Shown: positions 26,351 to 35,676, counted from the first letter of the stretch. The stretch: 64,000 nt of DNA from Algorimicrobium echini (GCF_900115185.1 NZ_FOVN01000005.1:69501-133500); one strand, 5' to 3'. Numbers and translations: made by a program. Notes: generated by a model not told the origin, from the sequence alone.

Positions 26351-26371
26351 TAATATAATTACAAAAAACTT

Positions 26372-26776
26372 CTAATTATACTGCACCTTAAAAATATCTA
26401 TAAGCACATCTGGTGGAACCACTTTATTAGGGAAGCTTTCCATAAGATACAAGACTTTATTAATAGATTCGTGACTCAAGCCCATGCGCAAGCCATAATT
26501 ATGGAGTTTAATTTTGTCTTTAGGCGAATTTTCTTCATCAATATTCATAAGCAAAACCAAGCGATGAAATTGAACAATCCGTTCGCTATGCGATTTTAAA
26601 TGAATATAATTAATAGGATGTTCAATGAGGTAATCAAAATCCTCTCTTGAAATATCAAGCTGTCTGGCAATAGCTAAAAGAAAATTGTATTCTATAGGTT
26701 TTAAGTCGCTTTCATTTTTAGCAAATGAAATCATTTCAGATAGGAGGCTTAATTTTTCAACCCTGTTAATCATCAT
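26372..26776 (-). CDS. TerB-like helical protein
   Basis: About 134 aa, helical, no signal peptide. The pattern LSLLSEMISFAKNESDLKPIEYNFLLAIARQLDISREDFDYLIEH resembles the tellurite-resistance TerB/DjlA N-terminal fold, though without an obvious complete metal-binding set, so function is unknown. The open frame extends upstream to 26836. That N-terminal extension is hydrophobic and untypical, and a TATCTTTA -7-like box (minus strand) lies inside it, so the internal Met at 26776 is preferred. It is convergent with uvrB with only 21 bp between stops and no clear terminator. Confidence 0.6.
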   Translation of the reverse strand: MMINRVEKLSLLSEMISFAKNESDLKPIEYNFLLAIARQLDISREDFDYLIEHPINYIHLKSHSERIVQFHRLVLLMNIDEENSPKDKIKLHNYGLRMGLSHESINKVLYLMESFPNKVVPPDVLIDIFKVQYN

Positions 26777-27011
26777 GAGGAATAGATTAATAATTAGTGG
26801 TATAAAGATACGCACAATGATTATTTGATAATCCATGATAAATTGTAACTTGTCGAAAAATTAGATGCGTTTTATCGTTATTATCTTACATTTACTCAAA
26901 AATACATATTTAATTAACTGAATTTAAGTGTTTTACATGTTATGTGCATTTCGTCGATATTCTGCTAATTGTACTTTAAAACACATAAACCTTTGCCCAT
27001 ATTATTAAACT

Positions 27012-27311
27012 ATGACAAACAATGACATTTTTAAAAAACTACGTGTAGCTTTACAACTACGTGATGACGAAATTGTTAAAATTTTAGAACTTGTAGATTT
27101 CAGAATTACGAAAAGTGAATTAGGTGCTTTTTTCAGAAAAGAAGACCACCCAAAATACATGGAATGTGGAGACCAAATTTTACGAAACTTTTTGAATGGT
27201 TTGGTAATTCATTTACGAGGACCGAAGCCCGAAAAGAAACCTAAAATAGCTGGTAATATGAAAGCGACTGCTCCTAAAAAAAATACCATAAAAAAAACAG
27301 AAAAAAAGTAG
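27012..27311 (+). CDS. DUF1456 (YehS-like) protein, single-repeat form
   Basis: 99 aa. The sequence NDIFKKLRVALQLRDDEIVKILELVDF, FFRKEDHPKYMECGDQILRNFLNGLVIHLRG (in parts) matches the second of the two repeats found in E. coli YehS (about 156 aa). This protein therefore corresponds to half of the usual length. The last ~28 residues are a Lys/Pro-rich basic tail. Function of the family is unknown. It is a single gene, divergent from the TerB-like gene. Confidence 0.8.
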   Translation: MTNNDIFKKLRVALQLRDDEIVKILELVDFRITKSELGAFFRKEDHPKYMECGDQILRNFLNGLVIHLRGPKPEKKPKIAGNMKATAPKKNTIKKTEKK

Positions 27312-27378
27312 TTATATTTTTTGTGCTCTAATAAGTTCGTCTTAATATTGCTAAATAAGACTAATTTATCTTAATTTC

Positions 27379-28077
27379 ATGTTTCAACTACCTACTTCGC
27401 TTTCTAAATTGACATTGTCTGAAAAGGACATTAAACTTTTAAATACTAAATATAAATTATTAACGCCATGTCAAAGAATTGAGACTTTGTACAAAGACTT
27501 TAACGTGGAAGAAATAATGTTGACAAGTTCTTTTGCAGCTACATCAGCATTTCTTTTAAAGTTAGTTTCAGATGTCAATAAGGAGCAGCATGTTTTTTTT
27601 ATTGACACTGGATATCACTTTGATGAGACTATAAAATATAAGAAAAAGCTAACCGATTTATATGGTTTAAATGTTACTTCTATTAGAGCCTTAAAAGAAG
27701 AGCATGCATTTACAACTCAAGACGAAACTTGGAAAAAAAATCCAGATTTCTGTTGTTCTATCAATAAAGTACAGCCTCTAGAAACTATTAAAAAGCATTA
27801 TAATATTTGGGTTTCTGGATTAATGGAATGGCAGAGTGATCATCGCGCTAGTTTAAATATTTTTGAGCAACGTGGAAGTATCTTGAAGTTTTATCCATTA
27901 TTAGATATTTCAAAAGAAGCGCGCGACACCTATATTAAAAAGCATCAATTACCCTTTCATCCTTTAGTACAAAAAGGTTACAACTCTATTGGTTGTAAGC
28001 ATTGTACTATTCCTGGAGATGACCGTACTGGCAGATGGAATAATAACCCAAAAACCGAATGTGGTTTACACCTTTAA
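27379..28077 (+). CDS. cysH: Phosphoadenylyl/adenylyl-sulfate reductase (CysH family)
   Basis: Reduces activated sulfate (APS or PAPS) to sulfite in assimilatory sulfate reduction. 232 aa. It carries both halves of the [4Fe-4S] site typical of APS-type enzymes, Cys125-Cys126 (FCCSINK) and Cys206-x2-Cys209 (GCKHCTIPGDDRTGRW). The catalytic C-terminal ECGLH has Cys228. The N-terminal PP-loop region is LTSSFAATSAFLLKLV and the substrate loop is FIDTGYHFDET. Presence of the cluster cysteines points to APS as preferred substrate (family knowledge). No other sulfate-assimilation gene is adjacent, and a terminator follows, so it is a single-gene unit. Confidence 0.88.
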   Translation: MFQLPTSLSKLTLSEKDIKLLNTKYKLLTPCQRIETLYKDFNVEEIMLTSSFAATSAFLLKLVSDVNKEQHVFFIDTGYHFDETIKYKKKLTDLYGLNVTSIRALKEEHAFTTQDETWKKNPDFCCSINKVQPLETIKKHYNIWVSGLMEWQSDHRASLNIFEQRGSILKFYPLLDISKEARDTYIKKHQLPFHPLVQKGYNSIGCKHCTIPGDDRTGRWNNNPKTECGLHL

Positions 28078-28081
28078 ACTA

Positions 28082-28115
28082 AAAAAGCTCTCAAATAACT
28101 TTGAGAGCTTTTTTT
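28082..28115. terminator. Bidirectional intrinsic terminator
   Basis: Stem AAGCTCTCAAA / TTTGAGAGCTT with TAAC loop, A-run before and T-run after. It lies between the convergent cysH and sucC stops and can serve both. Confidence 0.9.
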
Positions 28116-28136
28116 ATGATTAGAATATTTTCTATA

Positions 28137-29330
28137 TTATTTAGATAAGACTTCGTGTACTTTATCTGCAGCTTCTTGAAATTCTGTTGCACTCATAACG
28201 GCTAGTCCAGAATTGTCAATCAACTCTTTTGCAATATCTGCATTGGTACCTTGAAGACGTACAATAATAGGCACTTGAATATTACCCATGTTTTTATAAG
28301 CATCAATAACACCTTGAGCAACACGATCACAACGTACAATACCACCAAAAATGTTTATAAGAATAGCTTTTACATTTGGATCTCTTAAAATTAATTCAAA
28401 AGCCATTTCAACACGAGCAGCATCAGCTGTACCACCAACATCTAAAAAGTTGGCTGGCTCACCACCTGCTTGCTTAATTAAATCCATTGTTGCCATTGCT
28501 AGACCTGCACCATTTACCATACAACCAACGTTTCCGTCAAGATCTACATAGTTTAATCCTGCTTCTTTAGCTTCAACCTCAATGGCATTTTCTTCGCGTA
28601 AGTCACGTAAAGCAGCATAATCTTTGTGGCGGAATAAGGCATTTTCATCCATGGTTACTTTTGCATCAACAGCCATAATCTTATCATCGCTTGTCTTTAA
28701 CACTGGGTTAATTTCAAATAATGAAGAATCAGACTTATCGTAAGCCGTATATAATGCGGTTACAAATTTGGTCATTTCTTTAAAAGCTAAACCAGATAAG
28801 CCTAAATTGAAAGCAATTTTACGTGCTTGAAAAGGCATAATGCCAACTGAAGGATCAATTTCTTCTGTAAAAATTAAATGTGGTGTTTCTTCAGCAACGG
28901 TTTCAATATCCATTCCACCTTCTGTAGAATACATAATCATATTACGACCTGTAGATCGGTTTAGTAAAACGGACATGTAATATTCTTCAGGTTCATTATC
29001 ACCTGGATAATAAACATCTTCAGCAACCAATACTTGGTGCACACGCTTACCTTCGGCAGAAGTTTGAGGGGTTACCAAATCCATTCCAATGATTTCACCA
29101 GCAATTTTTTCAACCTCTTGAAGGTTTTTGGCTAATTTTACACCACCACCTTTACCACGTCCACCAGCATGAACTTGGGCTTTAATAACGTGCCAGCCAG
29201 TACCTGTATCTTCTGTTAATTTTTTGGCAGCTGCAACAGCTTCTTGAGCATTTTGAGCTACAATACCACGCTGGATACGCACACCAAAACTACTTAACAT
29301 TTCTTTTCCTTGATATTCGTGTAAATTCAT
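28137..29330 (-). CDS. sucC: Succinyl-CoA synthetase beta subunit (ADP-forming)
   Basis: TCA-cycle enzyme subunit that binds nucleotide and succinate; with SucD it interconverts succinyl-CoA and succinate with ATP formation. 397 aa, full length. The ATP-grasp domain begins MNLHEYQGKEMLSSFGV with the nucleotide loop AGGRGKGGGVKLAKN. The C-terminal domain carries the LDVGGTADAARV and INIFGGIVRCDRVAQG phosphate-contact segments. sucD is not adjacent. The leader holds a promoter (29389-29396) and a small hairpin. Confidence 0.96.
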   Translation of the reverse strand: MNLHEYQGKEMLSSFGVRIQRGIVAQNAQEAVAAAKKLTEDTGTGWHVIKAQVHAGGRGKGGGVKLAKNLQEVEKIAGEIIGMDLVTPQTSAEGKRVHQVLVAEDVYYPGDNEPEEYYMSVLLNRSTGRNMIMYSTEGGMDIETVAEETPHLIFTEEIDPSVGIMPFQARKIAFNLGLSGLAFKEMTKFVTALYTAYDKSDSSLFEINPVLKTSDDKIMAVDAKVTMDENALFRHKDYAALRDLREENAIEVEAKEAGLNYVDLDGNVGCMVNGAGLAMATMDLIKQAGGEPANFLDVGGTADAARVEMAFELILRDPNVKAILINIFGGIVRCDRVAQGVIDAYKNMGNIQVPIIVRLQGTNADIAKELIDNSGLAVMSATEFQEAADKVHEVLSK

Positions 29331-29349
29331 CTTATAAATTCGTTTGGAG

Positions 29350-29368
29350 TTTTCTCAATAAGAGAAAA
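29350..29368 (-). other. Small hairpin in the sucC leader
   Basis: TTTTCTC (29350-29356) and GAGAAAA (29362-29368) form a perfect 7-bp stem with a 5-nt loop, about 20 nt upstream of the sucC ATG in the predicted 5' UTR. No T-run follows on the minus strand in the terminator position. Confidence 0.5.
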
Positions 29369-29388
29369 TCATTAAATTTTTAGTTGCA

Positions 29389-29396
29389 CAAAAGTA
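29389..29396 (-). promoter_or_regulatory. sucC promoter, -7 box (TACTTTTG)
   Basis: Minus-strand TAnnTTTG. A TTG (-33 element) lies 20 bp further upstream in TTGGTTAAAAGCG, giving the usual Bacteroidota spacing. Confidence 0.6.
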
Positions 29397-29455
29397 ATCA
29401 ACCTAACGCTTTTAACCAATAATTTTTAAAAGTTGTTTTCGGATAGATTAAAAAA

Positions 29456-30466
29456 TTATTTCTTCAAAAACTTCTTCGTTAAAAGTCCATAATCCGTTTG
29501 AACCGTAAGGAGATACAGACCACTTTGTAATCCTGATACATCTAAATATTTATCAAACCCGTTAGAATTTAAAATAATCCGACCATTAATATCTAAAATA
29601 CGAATAGATTTAATAGCCTTAGGGACTTGATATTGTATGTTTAAAACATCATCCACCGGATTTGGAACTACTTGAAACTCATTAGTAACCAACTCATTGT
29701 TTGGTGTTGATAAGGGATTGGATAAGAAACTTTCCATAAGCGTTACCGTTTCGTTAATTCCAGCAAAATCAAACACTATTACCGCTGTATTAGATCTGAA
29801 AACCAGATTTCCATTACTATTATCATAATAGTAATAGGATGTTTGCGTTACAGTTCCATTAAAAATAAATACAGTTAAGGTTAAATCTTGAACCACTTTA
29901 AGTCTAGTAACAAGACCGCTATAAGCGCCTTCACCAACATCGTTCATATTTAAGGTTCCATGTGCATCAACCGTAGTTGTTATAGAACCTGTAAAATCTC
30001 CCGAAGCAGCATCACTTATAAAACTGCCAGCAACAGCATCTGTTATTGAATTGTTATAACTTAAAGGAAATGTGCCTAAAAGCGCATTATCGCTATCATA
30101 ATTTAATTCAAACCCAGCTGCTGAAACACCTGTAAAAGAAAAAGCGCCAGACATTTCTTCTTTAGCTAAAATATTATTTACATCCATTGAGCCAGCTGTG
30201 GTTATTGATAAAACTTCAGTAGTGCCTGGATACGTTGTTAATTGTCCAGCATTAGGTGCTGCATAGGTATCGGTATTGGTACCTACCGATGTTAAATTTG
30301 TAAAATTCCAAACTAAATTAGCTCCTGTTGCACTTTGGTCAATGGCTGGAGTAGATTCTACTATAGCATAGGACGACATAGGAATACTAAAAAAGTTATT
30401 AATTGGTGCTTGGGCATAACCAGCAAAGGATAGTACTAATGATAAAGCGAGTAATTTTTTTTTCAT
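29456..30466 (-). CDS. T9SS type A sorting domain-containing secreted protein
   Basis: 336 aa surface or secreted protein. The signal peptide is MKKKLLALSLVLSFAGYAQ. The body (residues ~20-255) is beta-rich, Thr/Ser/Asn-rich and unrecognised. The C-terminal ~75 residues (VVPNPVDDVLNIQY, SIRILDINGRII, DVSGLQSGLYLLTVQT, KKFLKK) are a type A T9SS sorting domain (Por_Secre_tail, TIGR04183), which directs export and surface attachment by the type IX system. It is a single gene with a TACCTTTA -7 box (minus strand, 30494-30501). Confidence 0.88.
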   Translation of the reverse strand: MKKKLLALSLVLSFAGYAQAPINNFFSIPMSSYAIVESTPAIDQSATGANLVWNFTNLTSVGTNTDTYAAPNAGQLTTYPGTTEVLSITTAGSMDVNNILAKEEMSGAFSFTGVSAAGFELNYDSDNALLGTFPLSYNNSITDAVAGSFISDAASGDFTGSITTTVDAHGTLNMNDVGEGAYSGLVTRLKVVQDLTLTVFIFNGTVTQTSYYYYDNSNGNLVFRSNTAVIVFDFAGINETVTLMESFLSNPLSTPNNELVTNEFQVVPNPVDDVLNIQYQVPKAIKSIRILDINGRIILNSNGFDKYLDVSGLQSGLYLLTVQTDYGLLTKKFLKK

Positions 30467-30493
30467 GTTATAATATTTTAATTAATAGCGGGT

Positions 30494-30501
30494 TAAAGGT
30501 A
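30494..30501 (-). promoter_or_regulatory. Possible -7 box (TACCTTTA)
   Basis: Minus-strand TAnnTTTR, 27 bp upstream of the T9SS type A gene start. Confidence 0.4.
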
Positions 30502-30606
30502 CAAAAACCTAATTGGTAATTCGTTAAAAAATAGGAAACCTAATTTTTAACAAGACGTTATGACTAACAGGACAATTATAATGATATGTTACGTCAAATA
30601 CTTTCT

Positions 30607-30614
30607 TACCTTTA
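30607..30614 (+). promoter_or_regulatory. Possible lysA -7 box (TACCTTTA)
   Basis: TAnnTTTR 28 bp before the ATG at 30643. It lies inside the longer open frame from 30586 and so favours the shorter lysA start. Confidence 0.4.
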
Positions 30615-30642
30615 CCGCTTTTTAAAAATTAAATTATTCACA

Positions 30643-31848
30643 ATGGAAACAAACACTTTATTACAAATTGCTAAGGATTATGGTAGTCCTATTTATGTTT
30701 ATGATGCTGAAAAAATAGTATCACAGTATAAACGTTTAGACACAGCATTTAATAAAGTGAAACAGGTAAGGATAAATTATGCTGTAAAGGCGTTATCTAA
30801 TATTTCCGTATTGAAATTAATGAAAACGTTAGGATCTGGACTTGACACCGTATCTATTCAAGAAGTGCAACTAGGTTTAAAAGCCGGTTTTTTACCAGAA
30901 GAAATTATCTATACTCCTAATGGTGTATCTTTAGATGAAATTGAAAAAGCTGCAAAATTAGGCGTTCAAATAAATATTGATAATTTATCCATATTAGAAC
31001 AGTTTGGTACAAAACACCCTAAAACACCTGTATGTATCAGAATCAATCCACACGTCATGGCTGGTGGTAATACCAATATTTCTGTTGGTCATATAGATAG
31101 TAAGTTTGGTATTTCCATTCATCAAATACCACATATTTTAAGGATTGTTGAAAACACCAATATGAATATTAATGGTATTCATATGCACACCGGAAGTGAT
31201 ATATTGGATATTGACGTGTTTTTATATGCGAGTGAAATTTTATTTGAAACAGCCAAAAACTTCAAGAATTTAGATTTTATTGACTTTGGATCAGGATTTA
31301 AAGTACCTTATAAATCAGGTGATATAGAAACTGATATTGAAGAATTTGGGAAGAAGCTTACCAAACGTTTCAATGGGTTTTGTAAAGAATATGGTAAAGA
31401 CCTAACACTTGCATTTGAACCTGGTAAATTTTTAGTAAGTGAAGCTGGCTACTTTTTAACGAAAGTAAATGTCGTTAAGCAAACAACATCCACGGTTTTT
31501 GCCCAAGTAGACTCTGGATTCAATCATTTAATTAGACCGATGCTTTACGGCTCACAGCACGAAATTATAAACCTATCCAATATAAAAGGACGTGAACGTT
31601 TTTATTCTGTAGTAGGTTATATTTGCGAAACCGATACGTTTGCTAACAACCGACGCATTAACGAAATTACAGAAGGTGACATTCTCGCTTTTAAAAATGC
31701 TGGAGCTTACTGCTACTCTATGGCTTCTAACTACAACTCACGTTACCGTCCAGCTGAAATATTATGGCATAATAAAGAAGCGAAACTAATTAGAAAACGG
31801 GAGACTTTTGATGATATCTTAAATAACCAAATTGAAATTAGCTTATAA
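30643..31848 (+). CDS. lysA: Diaminopimelate decarboxylase
   Basis: Fold-III PLP enzyme that decarboxylates meso-diaminopimelate to L-lysine, the last lysine step. 401 aa from the chosen ATG. The PLP lysine is Lys49 in INYAVKALSN. Other family sites are GIHMHTGSDI, the phosphate loop DFGSGFKVPY, EPGKFLVSEAGY, the active-site Cys in GYICETDTFA, and the C-terminal AGAYCYSMASNYN. An upstream in-frame ATG at 30586 would add 19 residues unlike the family, and a -7 box lies within that extension. A strong terminator follows. Confidence 0.93.
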   Translation: METNTLLQIAKDYGSPIYVYDAEKIVSQYKRLDTAFNKVKQVRINYAVKALSNISVLKLMKTLGSGLDTVSIQEVQLGLKAGFLPEEIIYTPNGVSLDEIEKAAKLGVQINIDNLSILEQFGTKHPKTPVCIRINPHVMAGGNTNISVGHIDSKFGISIHQIPHILRIVENTNMNINGIHMHTGSDILDIDVFLYASEILFETAKNFKNLDFIDFGSGFKVPYKSGDIETDIEEFGKKLTKRFNGFCKEYGKDLTLAFEPGKFLVSEAGYFLTKVNVVKQTTSTVFAQVDSGFNHLIRPMLYGSQHEIINLSNIKGRERFYSVVGYICETDTFANNRRINEITEGDILAFKNAGAYCYSMASNYNSRYRPAEILWHNKEAKLIRKRETFDDILNNQIEISL

Positions 31849-31851
31849 TTT

Positions 31852-31884
31852 AAAAGCGTTACAATAATTGTAACGCTTTTTTTT
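31852..31884. terminator. Intrinsic terminator after lysA
   Basis: Near-perfect stem AAAAGCGTTACAAT / ATTGTAACGCTTTT followed by TTTT, 3 bp after the lysA stop. Confidence 0.9.
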
Positions 31885-31930
31885 GTTCCCTTTTTTTATT
31901 CTTTTCTTATCATTAATCAGAGAATTTTAC

Positions 31931-31938
31931 TACATTTA
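31931..31938 (+). promoter_or_regulatory. Possible -7 box (TACATTTA)
   Basis: TAnnTTTR 40 bp before the histidine-kinase ATG, just downstream of the lysA terminator. Confidence 0.4.
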
Positions 31939-31978
31939 TAAATCCTTCAAGTCTTTATAATAGCCTTAAAAAAGACTT

Positions 31979-33922
31979 ATGACCAATAAAATCACCTTAC
32001 TAGTAGCGCTACCCTTTGTAGCATTGTTTTGTTATACCCAGAATATATTGTCTCAAAACATTTCTAATGCCAAGATAGACAGTCTTTCGGTCATCCTTAA
32101 TATTGAGAAAAATCATGAAAAAAAATTAGAAATTTTAAACGACATGGTAGCCATTGCTTTCCAGTCGGATTTAGAATTGGCCAAAACATATGCTAGAAAA
32201 GGGGTTTATATTGCGGAACAGAGTAAGCATAAAAATTGGCTTCCTAAGTTTTACGAAATGCAAGGCCGTATGCATGCCAATCTTTTAGAATTAGATTCCG
32301 CAACAGTAAATTTTAATAAAGCTTTAAAAGGCTATACCGAAATTAATGACAAAAAAGGTCAAGCCACAACCTACTTTAAAATTGGTTGGGTTCATAAACG
32401 TCAAGGTCAGATTGAAGAAGCCCTAAAAGTTGATTTAAAAGCTTTAAAACTTATGGAAGCTATTGATGATAAATTAGGAATTGCTGGTGCTTACAACAGA
32501 ATTTCAGAAGACTTAACCAAACAAGGCCGTCATCAAGAAGCACTTGAATACGCACTAAAAACAATTGCATTCTGCAAAGAAAATAATTTGGAAATAGAGC
32601 TAGCTTATGCCTACACAGCTGCAGGTGACACTCAAATTGCTTTGGGAAATAGTGAAGCAGCTTTCGGTTATTACAATGAAGCTCTAACTTTAGCAAAATC
32701 CCTTGATTTTTCAATTTTTAGCATCATTAATTTCTCCAACAATCGTGCAAATGCTTTAAAACGAATGGGAAATTATCAGGAAGCAAAAACAGCCTATGAA
32801 CAGGCATTAACCCAAGCCGAAGCCGTTAATTATGGTAATGCCATTTATGTTATTACAGGAAATTTAGGCGAAATAAATCTATTATTAGGTAATTATAACG
32901 ACGCTTTAAAATACCAATTACAAACGGTAGCCTCACAAGAAGCTGAAGGCGATGTATCCAATTTAACAGAAGGTTATCATCATTTAAGTTCTATCTACGA
33001 AAAGCTAGAAAATTACCCAATGGCTTTGGAGTTTCAAAAAAAAGCGCTTGTTATGCGTGATAGTACCGCAAAAATGGAAAGTGACAAAACCATGTCTCAA
33101 CTAATGACACAATTTGAAACGGAAAAGAAAGATCAAACTATTAATGCCCAAAACACCCAAATTGCCCAGCAACGCAAAACTCAAATCCTATATATAACCA
33201 TTGCTATTATTTTAGCATTCAGTTTATTAGGCATGTTATTTAGTTTTAAAAATATTCGAAAAAAGCGGCAAGCCTTACAAGTTCTAAATGCTGAATTAGA
33301 CACCAAAAATAAGCAGAATGAATTACTACTAAAAGAAATTCATCATCGTGTAAAAAACAATCTGGAAATGGTTAAAAGCCTAATAGCTTTACAATCTGCA
33401 CAATTGGAGGATTCTGCTACTAAAGACGCTATGATAGCCAGTCAAAATCGGGTGCAATCAATGGGTATTATTCATCAAAAACTCTATCAAGGCACGAATT
33501 TAGGCAGTATAGAAATGAAGGATTACTTCTTAAATTTAAGCGATGGTATTTTAGACTCTTTTAACGCAGAAAACAAAGTCAAAATAGAATGCGCCATGGA
33601 ACAGCTAGAGTTGGACGTAGATACAGCCGTTCCTATTGGGTTAATTGTAAATGAACTACTTACAAATGCTATTAAATATGCATTTCCTAATTCTGAAACA
33701 GGTAAAATATCAATTCAATTAGAGCAAAAAACTACTGACACTCTTCATCTAAAAGTTACGGATAACGGCATTGGCAAAGTGTCTGGTCTAGCACCAAAAG
33801 GTACTGGCTTTGGGTCGCAACTCATTCATTTATTAACCCAACAGTTAAATGGAACCATGCAAGAAGACAGTAATAAAGGGACAACTGTATCATTTCAATT
33901 TAAATATCAAAAAGCAGCATAA
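31979..33922 (+). CDS. TPR-containing sensor histidine kinase (HisKA_2 type)
   Basis: 647 aa membrane kinase. A signal or anchor sequence (LLVALPFVALFCYTQNILSQ) is followed by a periplasmic tetratricopeptide-repeat region (residues ~35-385, about seven TPRs). One membrane helix follows (ILYITIAIILAFSLLGMLFSF), then a HisKA_2 dimerisation/phosphoacceptor helix with KEIHHRVKNNLEMV (His near residue 453) and an HATPase_c domain (NELLTNAIKYAF, DNGIGK, GTGFGSQLI). Its stop overlaps the regulator's ATG by one base (TAATG), so the two are translationally coupled and form a two-component pair. The signal sensed by the TPR domain is unknown. Confidence 0.92.
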   Translation: MTNKITLLVALPFVALFCYTQNILSQNISNAKIDSLSVILNIEKNHEKKLEILNDMVAIAFQSDLELAKTYARKGVYIAEQSKHKNWLPKFYEMQGRMHANLLELDSATVNFNKALKGYTEINDKKGQATTYFKIGWVHKRQGQIEEALKVDLKALKLMEAIDDKLGIAGAYNRISEDLTKQGRHQEALEYALKTIAFCKENNLEIELAYAYTAAGDTQIALGNSEAAFGYYNEALTLAKSLDFSIFSIINFSNNRANALKRMGNYQEAKTAYEQALTQAEAVNYGNAIYVITGNLGEINLLLGNYNDALKYQLQTVASQEAEGDVSNLTEGYHHLSSIYEKLENYPMALEFQKKALVMRDSTAKMESDKTMSQLMTQFETEKKDQTINAQNTQIAQQRKTQILYITIAIILAFSLLGMLFSFKNIRKKRQALQVLNAELDTKNKQNELLLKEIHHRVKNNLEMVKSLIALQSAQLEDSATKDAMIASQNRVQSMGIIHQKLYQGTNLGSIEMKDYFLNLSDGILDSFNAENKVKIECAMEQLELDVDTAVPIGLIVNELLTNAIKYAFPNSETGKISIQLEQKTTDTLHLKVTDNGIGKVSGLAPKGTGFGSQLIHLLTQQLNGTMQEDSNKGTTVSFQFKYQKAA

Positions 33923-34665
33923 TGGAACAACCGATAAAAATATTAATTGTTGAAGATGAAATGATAATTGCTGCAAATATTTCATTACAACTTACTAATT
34001 TAGGTTACGATGTAACCGGTATTATTCCTCGAGGCGAAGAAGCGCTTATTCATATTAAAGAAAACAAACCAGATATTTTACTATTGGATATTCAGCTAAA
34101 AGGTGCAATAGATGGCATTGAAATGGCACAAATTATGCAACAAGATTATGATATTCCCATTATTTATTTAACTGCTAATACGGACGATACACATTTTGAA
34201 AAAGCCAAAACAACTAATCCTCATGCGTTTATTTCAAAACCCTTTAAAAAATTAGATTTACAACATGCTATTGAACTTACCCTCCACAACATCCAAAAGG
34301 ATGAATTGTTAGTGAAGAGTGGAGTTAAAAATGATATTTCGCCTTTTATACTCAGCGATTGTATATTTGTTCGTCATCATGACAAAATGGTAAAAGTGGC
34401 AATTTCTAACATCCTTTATATGGAGGCCGAACGTAACTACTGCCGTATATACTCCAAGACAAAAGAATATTTATTGGTAATGACATTAAAAGATTTAGAT
34501 GAAAAATTACCCTCTAATCTTTTCTTAAGAATTCACAGGTCTTTTATTGTTAACATATCTCATATTGATGAAATAGCAACGAGTCATGTTGTTATTTCAA
34601 AAAAAGCAATTCCTTTAAGTAAAAGCCTAAAAGAAGAATTACTTAACAGATTACATACAATTTAA
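33922..34665 (+). CDS. LytTR-family response regulator
   Basis: 247 aa partner of the upstream kinase. The receiver domain (residues ~5-125) has acidic residues E11, D12 and E13, phosphoacceptor Asp56 in LLLDIQL, and Lys in FISKPFKK. The C-terminal LytTR DNA-binding domain (residues ~145-243) has the typical ILYMEAERNYCRIYSK, LFLRIHRSFIVNISHI and IPLSKSLKEELL. LytTR proteins bind tandem direct repeats upstream of target promoters. The long same-strand run of genes that follows is a candidate regulon by position only. Confidence 0.93.
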   Translation: MEQPIKILIVEDEMIIAANISLQLTNLGYDVTGIIPRGEEALIHIKENKPDILLLDIQLKGAIDGIEMAQIMQQDYDIPIIYLTANTDDTHFEKAKTTNPHAFISKPFKKLDLQHAIELTLHNIQKDELLVKSGVKNDISPFILSDCIFVRHHDKMVKVAISNILYMEAERNYCRIYSKTKEYLLVMTLKDLDEKLPSNLFLRIHRSFIVNISHIDEIATSHVVISKKAIPLSKSLKEELLNRLHTI

Positions 34666-34809
34666 AAACCTTGGATAAGTAAAACATTGCTTTCGGACAA
34701 ACACAGGCTATTTTCATCCTAGACCACTTGCCCCTTTCATTGATTATCAGTTATTTAGAGCAACACAGAATGTGTACCGCTATTAATTAATCTTTTAACA
34801 CTAGTAATC

Positions 34810-35334
34810 ATGAAAAATTTAAAAACTGCATTATTATCGGCAATTATGTTAGTATTAATGCCATTTGCTTCAAACGCACAAGAAAAAAACGTGACGTTAG
34901 ATTTTGAAAATGCGTCAACCAACATGAAGCTTATTCAAAAATACACCAACGCTCTACAAAAAGGCGACGTGGCCACTATGAACGCCCAGTTGCACCAGGA
35001 TGTTATGATTTATGGTCTAGGTGGTGGTCTAGATTCTTTAAATATGGAACAACATAAAGCTTACTATACCAATAGCACTTCAAATTTTAAACACGAAATA
35101 ACACAAGATTTATACCTCCCTGTTAAAGTAACAAACAGCTGGAATGAAGGCGAGTGGACACTATCATGGGGACTCAATACTGTTACGGACAAAAAGTCTG
35201 GACAAAAAATTGAAATTCCTTATCACACAGCAAGTTTAGTTGTTAATGGTAAAATTATGATGATTAGGTATTATTATGATATGGCCAATATTTTGAGCAA
35301 AATAGGTTGGACACTTACTCCACCAAAAGGCTAA
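34810..35334 (+). CDS. Secreted NTF2/SnoaL-like protein
   Basis: 174 aa. The signal peptide is MKNLKTALLSAIMLVLMPFASNAQ. The mature part fits a nuclear-transport-factor-2 (cone-shaped) fold: helix LIQKYTNALQKGDVATMNAQLHQDVMIYG, then strands ending IPYHTASLVVNGKIMMIRYYYD. The family covers enzymes and ligand-binding proteins, so activity is not predictable. It is the first gene after the LytTR regulator, with a 144-bp gap. Confidence 0.72.
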   Translation: MKNLKTALLSAIMLVLMPFASNAQEKNVTLDFENASTNMKLIQKYTNALQKGDVATMNAQLHQDVMIYGLGGGLDSLNMEQHKAYYTNSTSNFKHEITQDLYLPVKVTNSWNEGEWTLSWGLNTVTDKKSGQKIEIPYHTASLVVNGKIMMIRYYYDMANILSKIGWTLTPPKG

Positions 35335-35676
35335 AAAAAGGTTTTACTGGATATTTAAATTCTTGATAATCAACAAACAAAACTCAAGCTATTTGAGTCA
35401 TATCAAGTATAAAAATTAAAACCATATTAAAAGATGTCAATTTTTTTAAGGACTGTCTTTGTTTGAGTTACAAACCGAAAAAAGCAAACAAATTCCTATC
35501 CTGAAACTGGAACAACAGTAAAAACGACACAAACAGGTAGATACAATTTTTAGAGGGAATTACGTAAGCAAACAATTCATTTTTTCAGGTTTAATGTAGT
35601 TATTATAACCCGTTATTATATAGAGAAGCACTTACTAATCTGCCTGTTTTTTTTCAACATTAAATAGTTCGTAATT
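35335..35676. other. Non-coding gap, AT-rich leader region
   Basis: 342 bp with stops in every frame and no credible gene. I see a short hairpin-like ACTCAA...TTGAGT near 35381 and a TGAGTTACAAA word (35464-35474) that recurs at 39880-39890 in the leader of an M28 peptidase gene. No clear promoter or terminator was identified. Confidence 0.5.

Noticed and set aside
30586-30642. Upstream ATG for lysA
   Set aside because: Adds 19 residues unlike the family, and a TACCTTTA -7-like box lies inside the extension.
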